Of a stretch of DNA of 27,835 bases, positions 1 to 7,447 are shown in pieces. The notes beneath the pieces are model-generated. The model saw only the letters and a list, made by a program, of their open reading frames with translations. It ran no database searches and had not been told where the DNA came from. Position numbers and translations under genes: made by a program. Each line of letters starts with the position of its first letter. Position 1 is the stretch's first letter. The stretch lies in NCBI GenBank assembly GCA_050329575.1, contig JBHJOP010000088.1, forward strand, positions 1 to 27,835, given 5' to 3'. The DNA is from JAUXFS01 sp050329575. GTDB lineage: Bacteria; Pseudomonadota; Alphaproteobacteria; Rhodospirillales; Defluviicoccaceae.

Positions 1-948
1 CAGAAGCACAACAGCGAAATCTGCTTCATCGGCGAAACCACGCTGGACAACGGCATCACCTTCGGCATCAACGTCCAGCTCGAGGCCAACACCTCCGGCG
101 ACCAGATCGACGAATCGTATCTCTACGTCGAAAGCGACAGCCTCGGTCAGCTCCTGCTGGGCGATACCGACAGCGCCGCCTATCTCCTGCACGTCACCGC
201 CCCCGACGGGGGCATCAGCGTCGACTCCGGCGACCTGGTCAACAACGAGTTCTTCGTCAACCCCGGCCTCGACCTGTTCGATCGCGCGGTCGCCACCACC
301 TATCTGGTGTTCGGCGACGACGATTCGGGCAAGATCAGCTACATCACCCCCCGCTTCGCCGGCATCCAGATCGGGCTCTCGTACATTCCGCAGTTCGAGG
401 CCGGCGGCGACAACAACTCGAGCCTGAAGCTGCGGCCAGGCAGCGGCAACAGCAACAACATCAACAACGGGTTCGCCGGCGCGATCAACTACACCGAGGA
501 TTTCAACGGCTTCGGCGTTCAGCTCTCGGCCGGCTACATGTTCGGCGAGACCGGGGCGGACGATGTGACCGGCGGCGACGACAACCTCAACGCCTACGCG
601 TTCGGAGCGCAGTTCGGCTATGGTGGGTTCAGTTTCGGTGGGGCCTACAGCCGCGGCGAGGGCGACAACGGTTTCGGCTCGCGGTTCAACAGCCGAGCCT
701 GGATCGTCGGTGCGACCTACGAGGTCGGTCCCTACGCGATCGGCGTCAACTACATGAAGGGTGAGGAGAACCCGACCGGCAACGCCGGCAAGGGCCGCCT
801 CGATCAGGCCGCACTCAGCGGCACCTACCGGCTCGGTCCGGGGGTTCGTCTGGTCGGTGCCGTGTTCGCCTTCGACGGCGAGAACGAGGACAACAGCGAG
901 GAAAACGACGGCTGGGGTGGAGTCGTCGGCTTGAAGCTCGGCTTCTGA
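1..948 (+). CDS. Gram-negative porin, 5' end missing (partial)
   Basis: The frame is open from base 1, so the gene begins left of the window; 315 residues are visible. It encodes the C-terminal part of an outer-membrane beta-barrel porin that would form a passive diffusion channel for small solutes. Alternating aromatic/glycine-rich strands recur (FGVQLSAGYMFG, YAFGAQFGYGGFSFGGAYS, YAIGVNYMKGE, GVRLVGAVFAF). The segment SYLYVESDSLGQLLLGDTDSA resembles the early barrel of Porin_4-type proteins. The last residues are GLKLGF: a terminal Phe is the usual BAM recognition signal of outer-membrane proteins. The Asp/Asn-rich stretches near residues 140-200 look like extracellular loops. Solute specificity cannot be read from the sequence. 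An intrinsic terminator follows 30 bases later, so it is probably the last gene of its transcript. Confidence 0.85.
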   Translation, partial: QKHNSEICFIGETTLDNGITFGINVQLEANTSGDQIDESYLYVESDSLGQLLLGDTDSAAYLLHVTAPDGGISVDSGDLVNNEFFVNPGLDLFDRAVATTYLVFGDDDSGKISYITPRFAGIQIGLSYIPQFEAGGDNNSSLKLRPGSGNSNNINNGFAGAINYTEDFNGFGVQLSAGYMFGETGADDVTGGDDNLNAYAFGAQFGYGGFSFGGAYSRGEGDNGFGSRFNSRAWIVGATYEVGPYAIGVNYMKGEENPTGNAGKGRLDQAALSGTYRLGPGVRLVGAVFAFDGENEDNSEENDGWGGVVGLKLGF

Positions 949-977
949 TCGCGAACCCGTCGAACGTCCGTTGGGGG

Positions 978-999
978 GGGCGGCTTCGTGCCGCCCTTT
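978..999 (+). terminator. Intrinsic terminator of the porin gene
   Basis: GGGCGGC (978-984), loop TTCGT, GCCGCCC (990-996), then TTT. This is a perfect 7-bp GC stem just 30 bases after the porin stop and before the sulfotransferase promoter. The T-tract is short. Confidence 0.7.
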
Positions 1000-1003
1000 C
1001 CGT

Positions 1004-1031
1004 TTGTGCCCGACCGGTTCTCTGCTAGGAG
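1004..1031 (+). promoter_or_regulatory. Candidate sigma-70 promoter for the sulfotransferase
   Basis: TTGTGC (1004-1009), 16-base spacer, TAGGAG (1026-1031). It lies directly after the porin terminator. The -10 type (CTAGGA) recurs at other candidate promoters in the window. Found by eye; no transcription data. Confidence 0.35.
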
Positions 1032-1067
1032 TCCCGTTCGACCTCTCGGGTGCGGGAGCCACGCGGC

Positions 1068-1916
1068 TTGACTCAGATCCTCTGGCTCGCTTCCTTTCCG
1101 AAGTCCGGCAACACCTGGCTGCGGGCGTTCCTCGCCAACTATCTGCGCGGCGGCCGTCTGCCGGAGGACGTCAACAAGCTGCCGAACTTCAGCTACGGCG
1201 ATATGCGGATCGAGTACTACGAGCAGATTTCCGGCAGGAAGGCCGAAGAGCTCGATTACGACACCATCAATCGACTGCGGCCGCGCGTCCACCGATTCCT
1301 CGCTGAGGCCCATCCCGGCCTGGTGCTGGTCAAGACCCACAGCATCCTGTCGGCGATCGAAGACGTTCCGACCATCACCCCGGACGTCACGTTCGGCGCC
1401 GTCTACGTCGTGCGCAATCCGTTCGACGTCGCCGTGTCCTTCGGCCATCACTACGGCCTGTCCACCGAGAACGCCGTGAAGGCGATCTGTTACAAGGGAC
1501 TCGAGACCGTCCCGACGCCGGGGCACATCCTGCAGGTGCTGTCCGACTGGAGCACCCATCTCAAAGGCTGGCTGGAGGCGCCGGGCCTCTATCGCCATCT
1601 GATGCGTTACGAGGACATGACCCGCTCGCCGACCAGAACCTTCGGCGGCGTTCTCGATTTCCTCAAGGTCGCCCGCGACCGCGAGCGGCTGAAACGCGCG
1701 ATCCGCCATTCGTCCTTCAACGTGCTCTCGGGACAGGAGCGTCAATCGGGCTTCGTCGAACGTTCGCGCACCGCCGAGCGCTTCTTCCGCAAGGGCGAGG
1801 TCGGCGGCTGGCGGCGGGAACTGACACCCGCGCAGGTCGATTTCATCGTCCAGCACCATCGCGAGGCGATGACGAGCATGGGCTACCTGTCGGCGGAGGG
1901 AGAGATCCTGGTCTAG
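1068..1916 (+). CDS. Sulfotransferase domain protein (PAPS-dependent)
   Basis: Predicted cytosolic sulfotransferase of about 282 residues, moving a sulfuryl group from PAPS to an unknown acceptor. Near the N-terminus it has the 5'-phosphosulfate loop ASFPKSGNTW. The 3'-phosphate-binding strand/helix is YVVRNPFDVAVSFGHHYG, with the conserved Arg and Ser. MRYEDM follows in mid-protein, as in bacterial Sulfotransfer_1 enzymes. I chose the TTG at 1068 because GGGAG lies 9 bases upstream and relatives usually begin two or three residues before ILWLAS. A GTG at 1050 would add six residues but has no visible ribosome site. The gene lies between the porin and two TPR enzymes, the second also a sulfotransferase. 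That suggests modification of a surface glycan or lipid, but the acceptor is unknown. Confidence 0.85.
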   Translation: MTQILWLASFPKSGNTWLRAFLANYLRGGRLPEDVNKLPNFSYGDMRIEYYEQISGRKAEELDYDTINRLRPRVHRFLAEAHPGLVLVKTHSILSAIEDVPTITPDVTFGAVYVVRNPFDVAVSFGHHYGLSTENAVKAICYKGLETVPTPGHILQVLSDWSTHLKGWLEAPGLYRHLMRYEDMTRSPTRTFGGVLDFLKVARDRERLKRAIRHSSFNVLSGQERQSGFVERSRTAERFFRKGEVGGWRRELTPAQVDFIVQHHREAMTSMGYLSAEGEILV

Positions 1917-2019
1917 CGGGCCGCGGGGATGGGCGATCATCGAAGGCCGTCGACCTGCCGACGCGGGCCCGATCCCGGTGTTCCCGATTGCGCGGCGGAC
2001 GGTGTTCGGGCCATGGTAG

Positions 2020-3681
2020 GTGGCCGTCGGCAAAGACCGGAACGGTCGGCATCGGCGACGGCGGACGACGGCGGACGACGGCGGATGGAGGGCCACGGCG
2101 CTGCGAGCTACGTTTACGGAGGCCGTCCGGCACCACCGGGCGGGCCGCTTGGCCGAGGCGGGCCGCCTCTACGACCGGGTTCTGAAGCGCGATCCCCGTC
2201 ACGCCGACGCCCTGCACCTGCGCGGTCTCGTCGCCCATCAGCAGGGCGATCCCGAGCGGGCAAGGGCATGGGTCGCCAAGGCGATCGCCATCGATTCCGG
2301 CAACGCCGCCTACCACAACACCCTCGGGGCCGTTCGGCTCGGCGGCGATGACGCCGCGGCCGCCGAGGCGTGCTTCCGCCGCGCTCTCGCCCTCGATCCC
2401 GATCTCGCCGAAGCCCACAACAACCTCGGCAACGCCCTCCTCCGCCAGGGCCACGCCGAGGCGGCGATCGGCTGTTACCGGCGTGCGCTGGAGATCCGCC
2501 CCGACTATGCCGAAGCCCATGGCAACCTCGGGAGCGCGCTCCGACGGCAGGGACGGCTTTCGGAGGCGCAGGCGAGCTGCGAACGCGCGCTCGCCGTCAA
2601 GCCGGACCATGTCTCCGCCCTCGCCAATCTCGGCCAGATCCTGCATGAGCAAGGTCGCTACCATGAGGCCCTCGCAGCACTCGACCGCGCCGTCGTGCTC
2701 GATCCCGCCCACGCCGAGGCACGGGCCAACCGGGCGGTGCTGCTGTTGCGGTTCGGGCGCTTCGACGAGGGATGGCGGGAATACGAGTGGCGCTGGCGGG
2801 TGCCGGGTTTCGCCACCGAGCGCCACCGACGGACCCGGCCGCGCTGGGATGGGCGTGATCCCGGCGGGCGGACGATCGTCCTCCACGCCGAGCAGGGGTT
2901 CGGCTCGGCGATCCAGTTCGTGCGCTATGCGCCGCTGCTCGCCGCACGCAACGCCACCGTCGTTCTCGAATGTCCGCGACCGCTGGTCCGACTGTTCTCC
3001 TGCCTGACGTCCGGGTCGGCGGCGCCGGTGGCGCGCGTCGTCGCCCGCGGCGATCCGCTGCCGCCGCACGACCTGCAAGTGCCGCTGATGAGTCTCCCGG
3101 CCCTGTTCCGGACCGAGATCGATGGCATTCCGCGCGACGTTCCCTACCTCGCGGCGGCGGCGACCGCCACCGCCCACTGGCGCCGGCGCCTCACCGCGGT
3201 CCCGTCCCCCAGGATCGGCCTCGCATGGGCGGGCAGCCCGCGCCACGTCAACGATCGCAATCGCTCGATGCCGGCATCCGCCCTGCGGCCGCTGCTCGCC
3301 GCCGTCGTCGCCTCCTGGTTCAGCCTGCAGCTCGGCCCGCAGGCCGACGAGATCGTCACCCTGAGCGGCGGTGAGATCCACGACCTGGCGGGCGACATCA
3401 CCGATTTCGCCGATACCGCCGCGGTCGTCGCCAATCTCGATCTGCTGATCTCCGTCGATACCGCCGTCGCTCACCTCGCCGGCGCCCTCGGCCGGCCGGT
3501 GTGGCTGCTGCTGCCGTTCGTCGGCGAGTGGCGATGGCTTGTCGAGCGCACCGATACGCCGTGGTATCCGACCATGCGGCTGTTCCGGCAGGCCGCACCC
3601 GGTGACTGGGGCGACGTCGTCCGCCGGGTCGGCGAGGCCCTCGCCGCCGCGTGGCCCGGGTCGGGATGCACACCGCCATGA
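2020..3681 (+). CDS. TPR protein with C-terminal GT9-like glycosyltransferase domain
   Basis: Two-part protein of 553 residues. Residues about 30-263 form roughly seven TPR units with the usual 34-residue spacing (AEAHNNLGNALLRQG, AEAHGNLGSALRRQG, ALANLGQILHEQG). Residues about 285-545 resemble the heptosyltransferase-like (GT9) fold that often follows bacterial TPRs: LHAEQGFGSAIQFVRYAPLL, RIGLAWAGSPRHVNDRNRSM, LDLLISVDTAVAHLAGALG, then RPVWLLLPFVGEWRW and DTPWYPTMRLFRQ. The likely role is glycosyl transfer onto a surface or protein acceptor; donor and acceptor are unknown. The start is uncertain. GTG 2020 lacks a clear ribosome site, and a CTG at 2101 has GGAGG 9 bases upstream and begins just before the first TPR. 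The stop overlaps the next gene's ATG by four bases (ATGA), so the two are probably translationally coupled. Confidence 0.8.
   Translation: MAVGKDRNGRHRRRRTTADDGGWRATALRATFTEAVRHHRAGRLAEAGRLYDRVLKRDPRHADALHLRGLVAHQQGDPERARAWVAKAIAIDSGNAAYHNTLGAVRLGGDDAAAAEACFRRALALDPDLAEAHNNLGNALLRQGHAEAAIGCYRRALEIRPDYAEAHGNLGSALRRQGRLSEAQASCERALAVKPDHVSALANLGQILHEQGRYHEALAALDRAVVLDPAHAEARANRAVLLLRFGRFDEGWREYEWRWRVPGFATERHRRTRPRWDGRDPGGRTIVLHAEQGFGSAIQFVRYAPLLAARNATVVLECPRPLVRLFSCLTSGSAAPVARVVARGDPLPPHDLQVPLMSLPALFRTEIDGIPRDVPYLAAAATATAHWRRRLTAVPSPRIGLAWAGSPRHVNDRNRSMPASALRPLLAAVVASWFSLQLGPQADEIVTLSGGEIHDLAGDITDFADTAAVVANLDLLISVDTAVAHLAGALGRPVWLLLPFVGEWRWLVERTDTPWYPTMRLFRQAAPGDWGDVVRRVGEALAAAWPGSGCTPP
2057..2086 (+). 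repeat. 10-bp tandem repeat, three copies (GACGGCGGAC)
   Basis: Two perfect copies and a third differing in the last base, within the possible N-terminal coding region of the TPR-glycosyltransferase. The unit is not a multiple of three, so copy-number change would shift the frame if translation starts at 2020. Confidence 0.8.
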
Positions 3682-5540
3682 CCAACCGGCAGCAACGGCG
3701 GCAGCACGCGCGAACGACCGCGACCGGCGCGCAACGGCTGCTCGTCGAAGCGGTGCGGCTGCACCAGCGAGGTCGCCTCGACAAGGCGACGGCGCTCTAC
3801 CAGCGGATCCTGCGAGCGGATCCCCGCCACCCCGACGCCCTGCATCTCTCCGGCCTTGTCGCCCACCAGCGCGGCGATCACCGGCAGGCACGGGCGTCGA
3901 TCGACGCCGCGATCGCCATCGATGCCGACCGCGCGGCCTTCCACAACAGCCTCGGCGCCGTGTATCTGGCGCTCGGGCAACCGGAGCAGGCGGAGGCCTG
4001 CCTGCGCCGTGCCCTCGAACTCGATCCGGGTTCGGCCGAGACCCACAACAACCTCGGCAACGCGCTGCAACGGACCGGCCGTCTGCACGAGGCGGTGGCC
4101 GCCTACCGCCGGGCGCTGCAGCTGCGGCAGGACTACGCCGAGGCGCATTACAATCAGGGGCGAGCGTGGCACGGGCTCGATGACCTGGCGGCCGCGGCCG
4201 CGTGCTACCGACGCGCGGTCGCGATTCGCCCCGGCTACGCCAAGGCCCTCAAGGGCCTCGGCGACGTGCTGGCGGAACAGGGTCGGAGCGACGACGCGGC
4301 CGCCGAATATCGGTCGGCCCTGGCGGCGGACCCGGCGGATGCCGAAACCCATGCCGCGCTCGCCGCCCTGTGGGAACGGGCGAGCGAACTCCCGCAGGCG
4401 CTGGCCAAGGCCGAAGAGACGCTGCGTCTCGATTCCGGCAACGTTCGGGCGACGGTGGTCGCCGCCCGCTGCGAACGCCGGCTGGGGCGACCCGCCGACG
4501 GCCTCGCCCGGCTGCGGCGGCTGGCGACCGGGCGCCTGGAGGACGATGCCCGCGCCCATCTGATGTACGAGACGGCGACGATCCTCGACCGCATCGGCGA
4601 CTATCCGGACGCCTACGAGGCCTATGTCGTCGCCAACCGGCTGAATGCCCGCAACCCGCAGGCGGCGCGCATCGACCGCGGTGCCTACCCGGCGTTGATC
4701 GAGCGGCTGCGCGCCCGCTTCACGCCGGACTGGGTGCGGTCGTGGACGCCGGCGATCGCCGATGCGCCGCCGCCGGTGTTTCTGGTCGGCTTCCCGCGCT
4801 CCGGGACGACGCTGCTCGATCAGATCCTGGATGCCCATTCCGCCTTGCAGACCATGGAGGAGAAGCCCGCCATCGACGTCGTGCGGCAGGCCGTCGAGCA
4901 TCTCCCCGGCGGCTATCCGGACGCCCTCGCCGCGATGACGCCCGACGACGTGGCGGGTTTGCGCCGGCTCTATTTCGACGAGGTCGCCCGGTGCATGGGC
5001 GGCCCGCCTTCGGCAACCCTGGTCGACAAGATGCCCCTCAACACCATCGACGTCGGGCTGATCCATCGCCTGTTTCCGGACGCCCGGATCCTGCTCGCGC
5101 TCCGTCACCCCTGCGACGTGGTCTTGAGCGGCTTCATGCAGCCGTTCAAGCCCAATGCCGCGATGGTCCATTTCGGCGATCTCGGCGACACCGCCCGTTT
5201 CTACGCCGCGGTGATGTCGCTGTGGCAACGCTACGGGGAGGTGCTGCCGCTCACCGTGCTCGCCACCCGCTACGAGGACCTGGTCGCCGATTTCGAGGCC
5301 GAGACCCGGCGGATCCTCACCTTCCTGGGGTTGCCATGGGAGGAGTCGCTGCGCGGCTACGCCGAGCGGGCCCGATCGCGCCCGATCGCCACCCCGAGCT
5401 ACCACCAGGTGGTGCAGCCGATCTACACCCGCTCGGTGGGCCGCTGGATCAACTATCGCGAGCCGATGGCCGCCGTGCTGCCGGTGCTGGCGCCGTTCAT
5501 CGACGCGTTCGGCTACCGGGCCGACGTCGATCCGGACTGA
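3678..5540 (+). CDS. TPR-sulfotransferase
   Basis: Protein of 620 residues. The N-terminal half has about seven TPR units (AFHNSLGAVYLALGQ, ETHNNLGNALQRTGR, EAHYNQGRAWHGLDD, KALKGLGDVLAEQGR). The C-terminal half is a PAPS-dependent sulfotransferase of the Sulfotransfer_3 type. It has the P-loop FLVGFPRSGTTLLDQIL, the following MEEKPAID segment, LVDKMPLNTIDVGLIHRLFP, the 3'-phosphate site LLALRHPCDVVLSGF, and TRYEDLVADF. The start is the ATG at 3678, inside the ATGA overlap with the upstream stop; an upstream in-frame GTG at 3651 is less likely. TPRs probably bind a partner or acceptor protein. Its TPR half is clearly paralogous to that of the preceding gene, whose catalytic half is a glycosyltransferase, so the pair may add sugar and sulfate to one acceptor (inference). 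The 3' end overlaps the convergent thiamine-synthase-like gene by 28 bases. Confidence 0.87.
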   Translation: MTNRQQRRQHARTTATGAQRLLVEAVRLHQRGRLDKATALYQRILRADPRHPDALHLSGLVAHQRGDHRQARASIDAAIAIDADRAAFHNSLGAVYLALGQPEQAEACLRRALELDPGSAETHNNLGNALQRTGRLHEAVAAYRRALQLRQDYAEAHYNQGRAWHGLDDLAAAAACYRRAVAIRPGYAKALKGLGDVLAEQGRSDDAAAEYRSALAADPADAETHAALAALWERASELPQALAKAEETLRLDSGNVRATVVAARCERRLGRPADGLARLRRLATGRLEDDARAHLMYETATILDRIGDYPDAYEAYVVANRLNARNPQAARIDRGAYPALIERLRARFTPDWVRSWTPAIADAPPPVFLVGFPRSGTTLLDQILDAHSALQTMEEKPAIDVVRQAVEHLPGGYPDALAAMTPDDVAGLRRLYFDEVARCMGGPPSATLVDKMPLNTIDVGLIHRLFPDARILLALRHPCDVVLSGFMQPFKPNAAMVHFGDLGDTARFYAAVMSLWQRYGEVLPLTVLATRYEDLVADFEAETRRILTFLGLPWEESLRGYAERARSRPIATPSYHQVVQPIYTRSVGRWINYREPMAAVLPVLAPFIDAFGYRADVDPD

Positions 5541-6148
5541 TCCCCACGGGCGAACAATCCGCCGACGGTCGCGAGGCCGGCGGCACCGCTGCCGGCGAGG
5601 CGAGGGGCGGTGATCGACGAGACGCCGCCCAGGGCGTAGACCGGCACGGGGCTGTGTCTCACCCAGCGGGCGAACAGCATCGCGCCCAGCGGTGGGGCAC
5701 CCGGATGGCTCGCGGTCGCGAACACCGGCGACAGCAGCACGGCGTCGACGCCGGCGCGCGCGGCCCGCCTCACCGCGGATGGCGAATGGGCGGCCGCGGT
5801 GACCAGCCAGCCGTGCCGCCGCCACAGCCGCCACGTCCGACGGCCGTGGGCGATCTGCGTTTCGGTCAGGTGCAGGCCGTCGGCGGCGACGGCTGCGGCG
5901 AGCCGGCCGTCGCCGGCAATCAGCAGTCTGACGCCCGCGCTGCGGCACTGCACCGCCAGCCGGCGGGCCAGTCCGGCCCGGTCGGGCGCGTCGTAGTGGC
6001 GAAGGATCACGGCGCTGCCCCGCGGCAGCCGGGTGAGGGCCGGTTGTGGATCGGGCAACCGGAGCGTGTCGGTCATCAGCATCAGCGGCGGCAGATCCCA
6101 TCGCCGCGCGACCGGTTTGAGCCGCCGCGCCATGTCTGCTAGGCTCAC
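5513..6148 (-). CDS. Thiamine phosphate synthase / TenI family protein
   Basis: TIM-barrel protein of about 211 residues in the ThiE/TenI family. ThiE joins HMP-PP and thiazole phosphate to make thiamine phosphate; TenI relatives are thiazole tautomerases. Visible motifs are LMLMTDTLRLPDP (first strand), RLLIAGDGRLAAAVAADGLHLTE, VDAVLLSPVFATASHPGAPPLG and PVYALGGVSS, the phosphate-binding glycine loop. The SPVF-SHPGAP-LG form is the variant seen in many alphaproteobacterial ThiE-like proteins. The first strand carries TD rather than classic ThiE sequence, so synthase versus TenI-like function is not settled. The GTG at 6148 has GGAG six bases upstream; ATG 6133 is the alternative. No TPP riboswitch or other thiamine gene is visible nearby. 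The 3' end overlaps the TPR-sulfotransferase, which is convergent. Confidence 0.8.
   Translation of the reverse strand: MSLADMARRLKPVARRWDLPPLMLMTDTLRLPDPQPALTRLPRGSAVILRHYDAPDRAGLARRLAVQCRSAGVRLLIAGDGRLAAAVAADGLHLTETQIAHGRRTWRLWRRHGWLVTAAAHSPSAVRRAARAGVDAVLLSPVFATASHPGAPPLGAMLFARWVRHSPVPVYALGGVSSITAPRLAGSGAAGLATVGGLFARGDQSGSTSAR
6117..6145 (+). promoter_or_regulatory. Candidate sigma-70 promoter for yggS
   Basis: TTGAGC (6117-6122), 17-base spacer, TAGGCT (6140-6145). The expected transcription start is about 27 bases before the yggS ATG. It overlaps the start of the divergent thiE-like gene, so the two may interfere. Confidence 0.45.
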
Positions 6149-6178
6149 GGACGGCTCCGGTGGCGACGCGGATCGAAC

Positions 6179-6880
6179 ATGGGCAACGACCAACTCCTCG
6201 CCGACGACGTGGTCGCCAACCTGGCCGCCGTCAAGGCGGAGATCGCGGCGGCGGCGGCCGCCGCCGGGCGCGCCGTCGACTCGGTCGCCCTGGTGGCGGT
6301 GACCAAGACCCACGCCGCCCAGCGGATCGGCCCGGCGCTCGAAGCCGGTCATCGCGTCTTCGGCGAGAACCGGGTTCAGGAGGCGGAGGCCAAATGGCCC
6401 GCCCTCGCGGCCCGCTATCCCGATATCCGGTTGCACCTCATCGGTCCGTTACAGACCAACAAGGCGGCCCATGCGGTGCGCCTGTTCGAGATGATCGAGA
6501 CGGTCGATCGGCCGAAGCTGGCGCGCGCGCTCGCTCAGGCGATGGACAGGGAGGGTCGGCGTCCCGACGTGCTGATCCAGGTCAACACCGGCGAAGAGCC
6601 TCAGAAGCACGGCGTGCTTCCCACCGCGGTCGACGCCTTCGTTCGCGCCTGCATCGACGAGTTGGCGCTGCCGGTCAAGGGCCTGATGTGCATCCCTCCG
6701 GTCGACGAGGAGCCGTCGTTGCATTTCGCCCTGCTGCGCGAGATCGCCCGCCGAAACGGCCTCCCCGAGCTCAGCATGGGAATGACCGGGGACTTCGCGG
6801 TCGCCATTCGCTTCGGCGCGACGATCGTGCGGGTCGGGACGGCGATCTTCGGTGCCCGGGAGTCGCAGGGCCCGCGGTAG
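6179..6880 (+). CDS. yggS: YggS family PLP homeostasis protein (PLPBP)
   Basis: Single-domain protein of 233 residues with the alanine-racemase-like TIM barrel that binds pyridoxal phosphate without known catalysis and buffers free PLP in the cytosol. The PLP lysine is K43 in LVAVTKTHA. Further family marks are VFGENRVQEAEAKW, HLIGPLQTNKA, VLIQVNTGEEPQKHGV, GLMCIPP, and the C-terminal LSMGMTGDFAVAIRFGATIVRVGTAIFG with the phosphate-binding Ser/Met/Gly loop. Length and motif order are normal for the family. It is divergent from the thiE-like gene with about 30 bases between starts and ends eight bases before the convergent L,D-transpeptidase. Confidence 0.95.
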   Translation: MGNDQLLADDVVANLAAVKAEIAAAAAAAGRAVDSVALVAVTKTHAAQRIGPALEAGHRVFGENRVQEAEAKWPALAARYPDIRLHLIGPLQTNKAAHAVRLFEMIETVDRPKLARALAQAMDREGRRPDVLIQVNTGEEPQKHGVLPTAVDAFVRACIDELALPVKGLMCIPPVDEEPSLHFALLREIARRNGLPELSMGMTGDFAVAIRFGATIVRVGTAIFGARESQGPR

Positions 6881-6888
6881 CGGCGGCC

Positions 6889-7398
6889 TCAGGGCGACGG
6901 CGCGGCCTCGATGACGATCCGGTCGCCGGGCCGGCAGGCGCGCAGGAGTGCGCGGAGGTCGGACAGCGCCAGGGCGACGCAGCCCTCGGTGGGACCGAAA
7001 TCCGTTTGTGCGACGTGCAGGAAAATGGCGCTGCCGAGGCCGGCCCGCACCGGCGCGTCGTTGTAGCCGATTACCGCCAACAGATCGTAGCATCCGTCGT
7101 CGCGCCACAGCCGCTCGTGCCGGGCGGTACAGGGTCGACGGACCGGCCGGTTGTAGTAGGGGTCCCACGGGTCGTCACACCAGCCGTCCACGGGATCGAT
7201 CGGGCGCACCGGCAAGCCGGTCTCCGGAGGGTCGATCCGGTCGGCCCGGTACATCACCCCGCGCAGCGGGTACGCGCCGGCGGGGGTCGCCCCGTCCCCC
7301 TCGCGTTTGAGCGTTCGCACGCCGCTACGGCCGAGGGCGCAGCGGACGTCCGCTTCCGGCCACCGCAAGCGTCCGTGCGCGAAGACGGTGATGTCCAT
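6889..7398 (-). CDS. L,D-transpeptidase family protein (YkuD domain)
   Basis: Protein of 169 residues made almost wholly of one YkuD catalytic domain (COG3786-like). Such enzymes make or exchange L,D (3-3) peptidoglycan cross-links or attach proteins to peptide stems. The catalytic signature is visible: His128 in IFLHVAQTDFG and Cys140 in PTEGCVALALSDL. GDGATPAGAYPLRGV near residues 34-48 is the usual early motif. No signal peptide or transmembrane segment is obvious from the ATG at 7398, which is odd for a periplasmic enzyme. A longer in-frame reading upstream exists but overlaps the neighbouring gene and looks non-coding. A -10-like TATGCT (7405-7410) lies so close to the ATG that the mRNA could be nearly leaderless. 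Confidence 0.85.
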   Translation of the reverse strand: MDITVFAHGRLRWPEADVRCALGRSGVRTLKREGDGATPAGAYPLRGVMYRADRIDPPETGLPVRPIDPVDGWCDDPWDPYYNRPVRRPCTARHERLWRDDGCYDLLAVIGYNDAPVRAGLGSAIFLHVAQTDFGPTEGCVALALSDLRALLRACRPGDRIVIEAAPSP

Positions 7399-7431
7399 GG
7401 CCGGAGCATAGCATCGCTCCGCTCCCCGAGA

Positions 7432-7440
7432 CCAACAATG
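7432..7440 (-). repeat. Intergenic motif CATTGTTGG, copy 1
   Basis: Minus-strand CATTGTTGG followed by TCTCGGGG, upstream of the L,D-transpeptidase gene. The same 9-mer with a similar right flank occurs at 16442-16450 and 21357-21365. It touches a perfect 12-bp palindrome TGATCGCGATCA (7439-7450) that includes the stop codon of the next gene. Confidence 0.5.
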
Positions 7441-7447
7441 ATCGCGA

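Noticed and set aside
825..2096. 423-codon minus-strand open frame across the porin end and sulfotransferase
   Set aside because: It crosses a terminator and an obvious sulfotransferase gene on the other strand, and has no recognisable domain.
3471..6101. 876-codon minus-strand open frame
   Set aside because: Shadow of the TPR-sulfotransferase gene, whose TPR and PAPS motifs are intact on the plus strand.
6133..6178. TPP riboswitch near the thiE-like gene, and FMN riboswitch near ribA (9305-9488)
   Set aside because: The upstream regions are too short or lack the conserved riboswitch cores.
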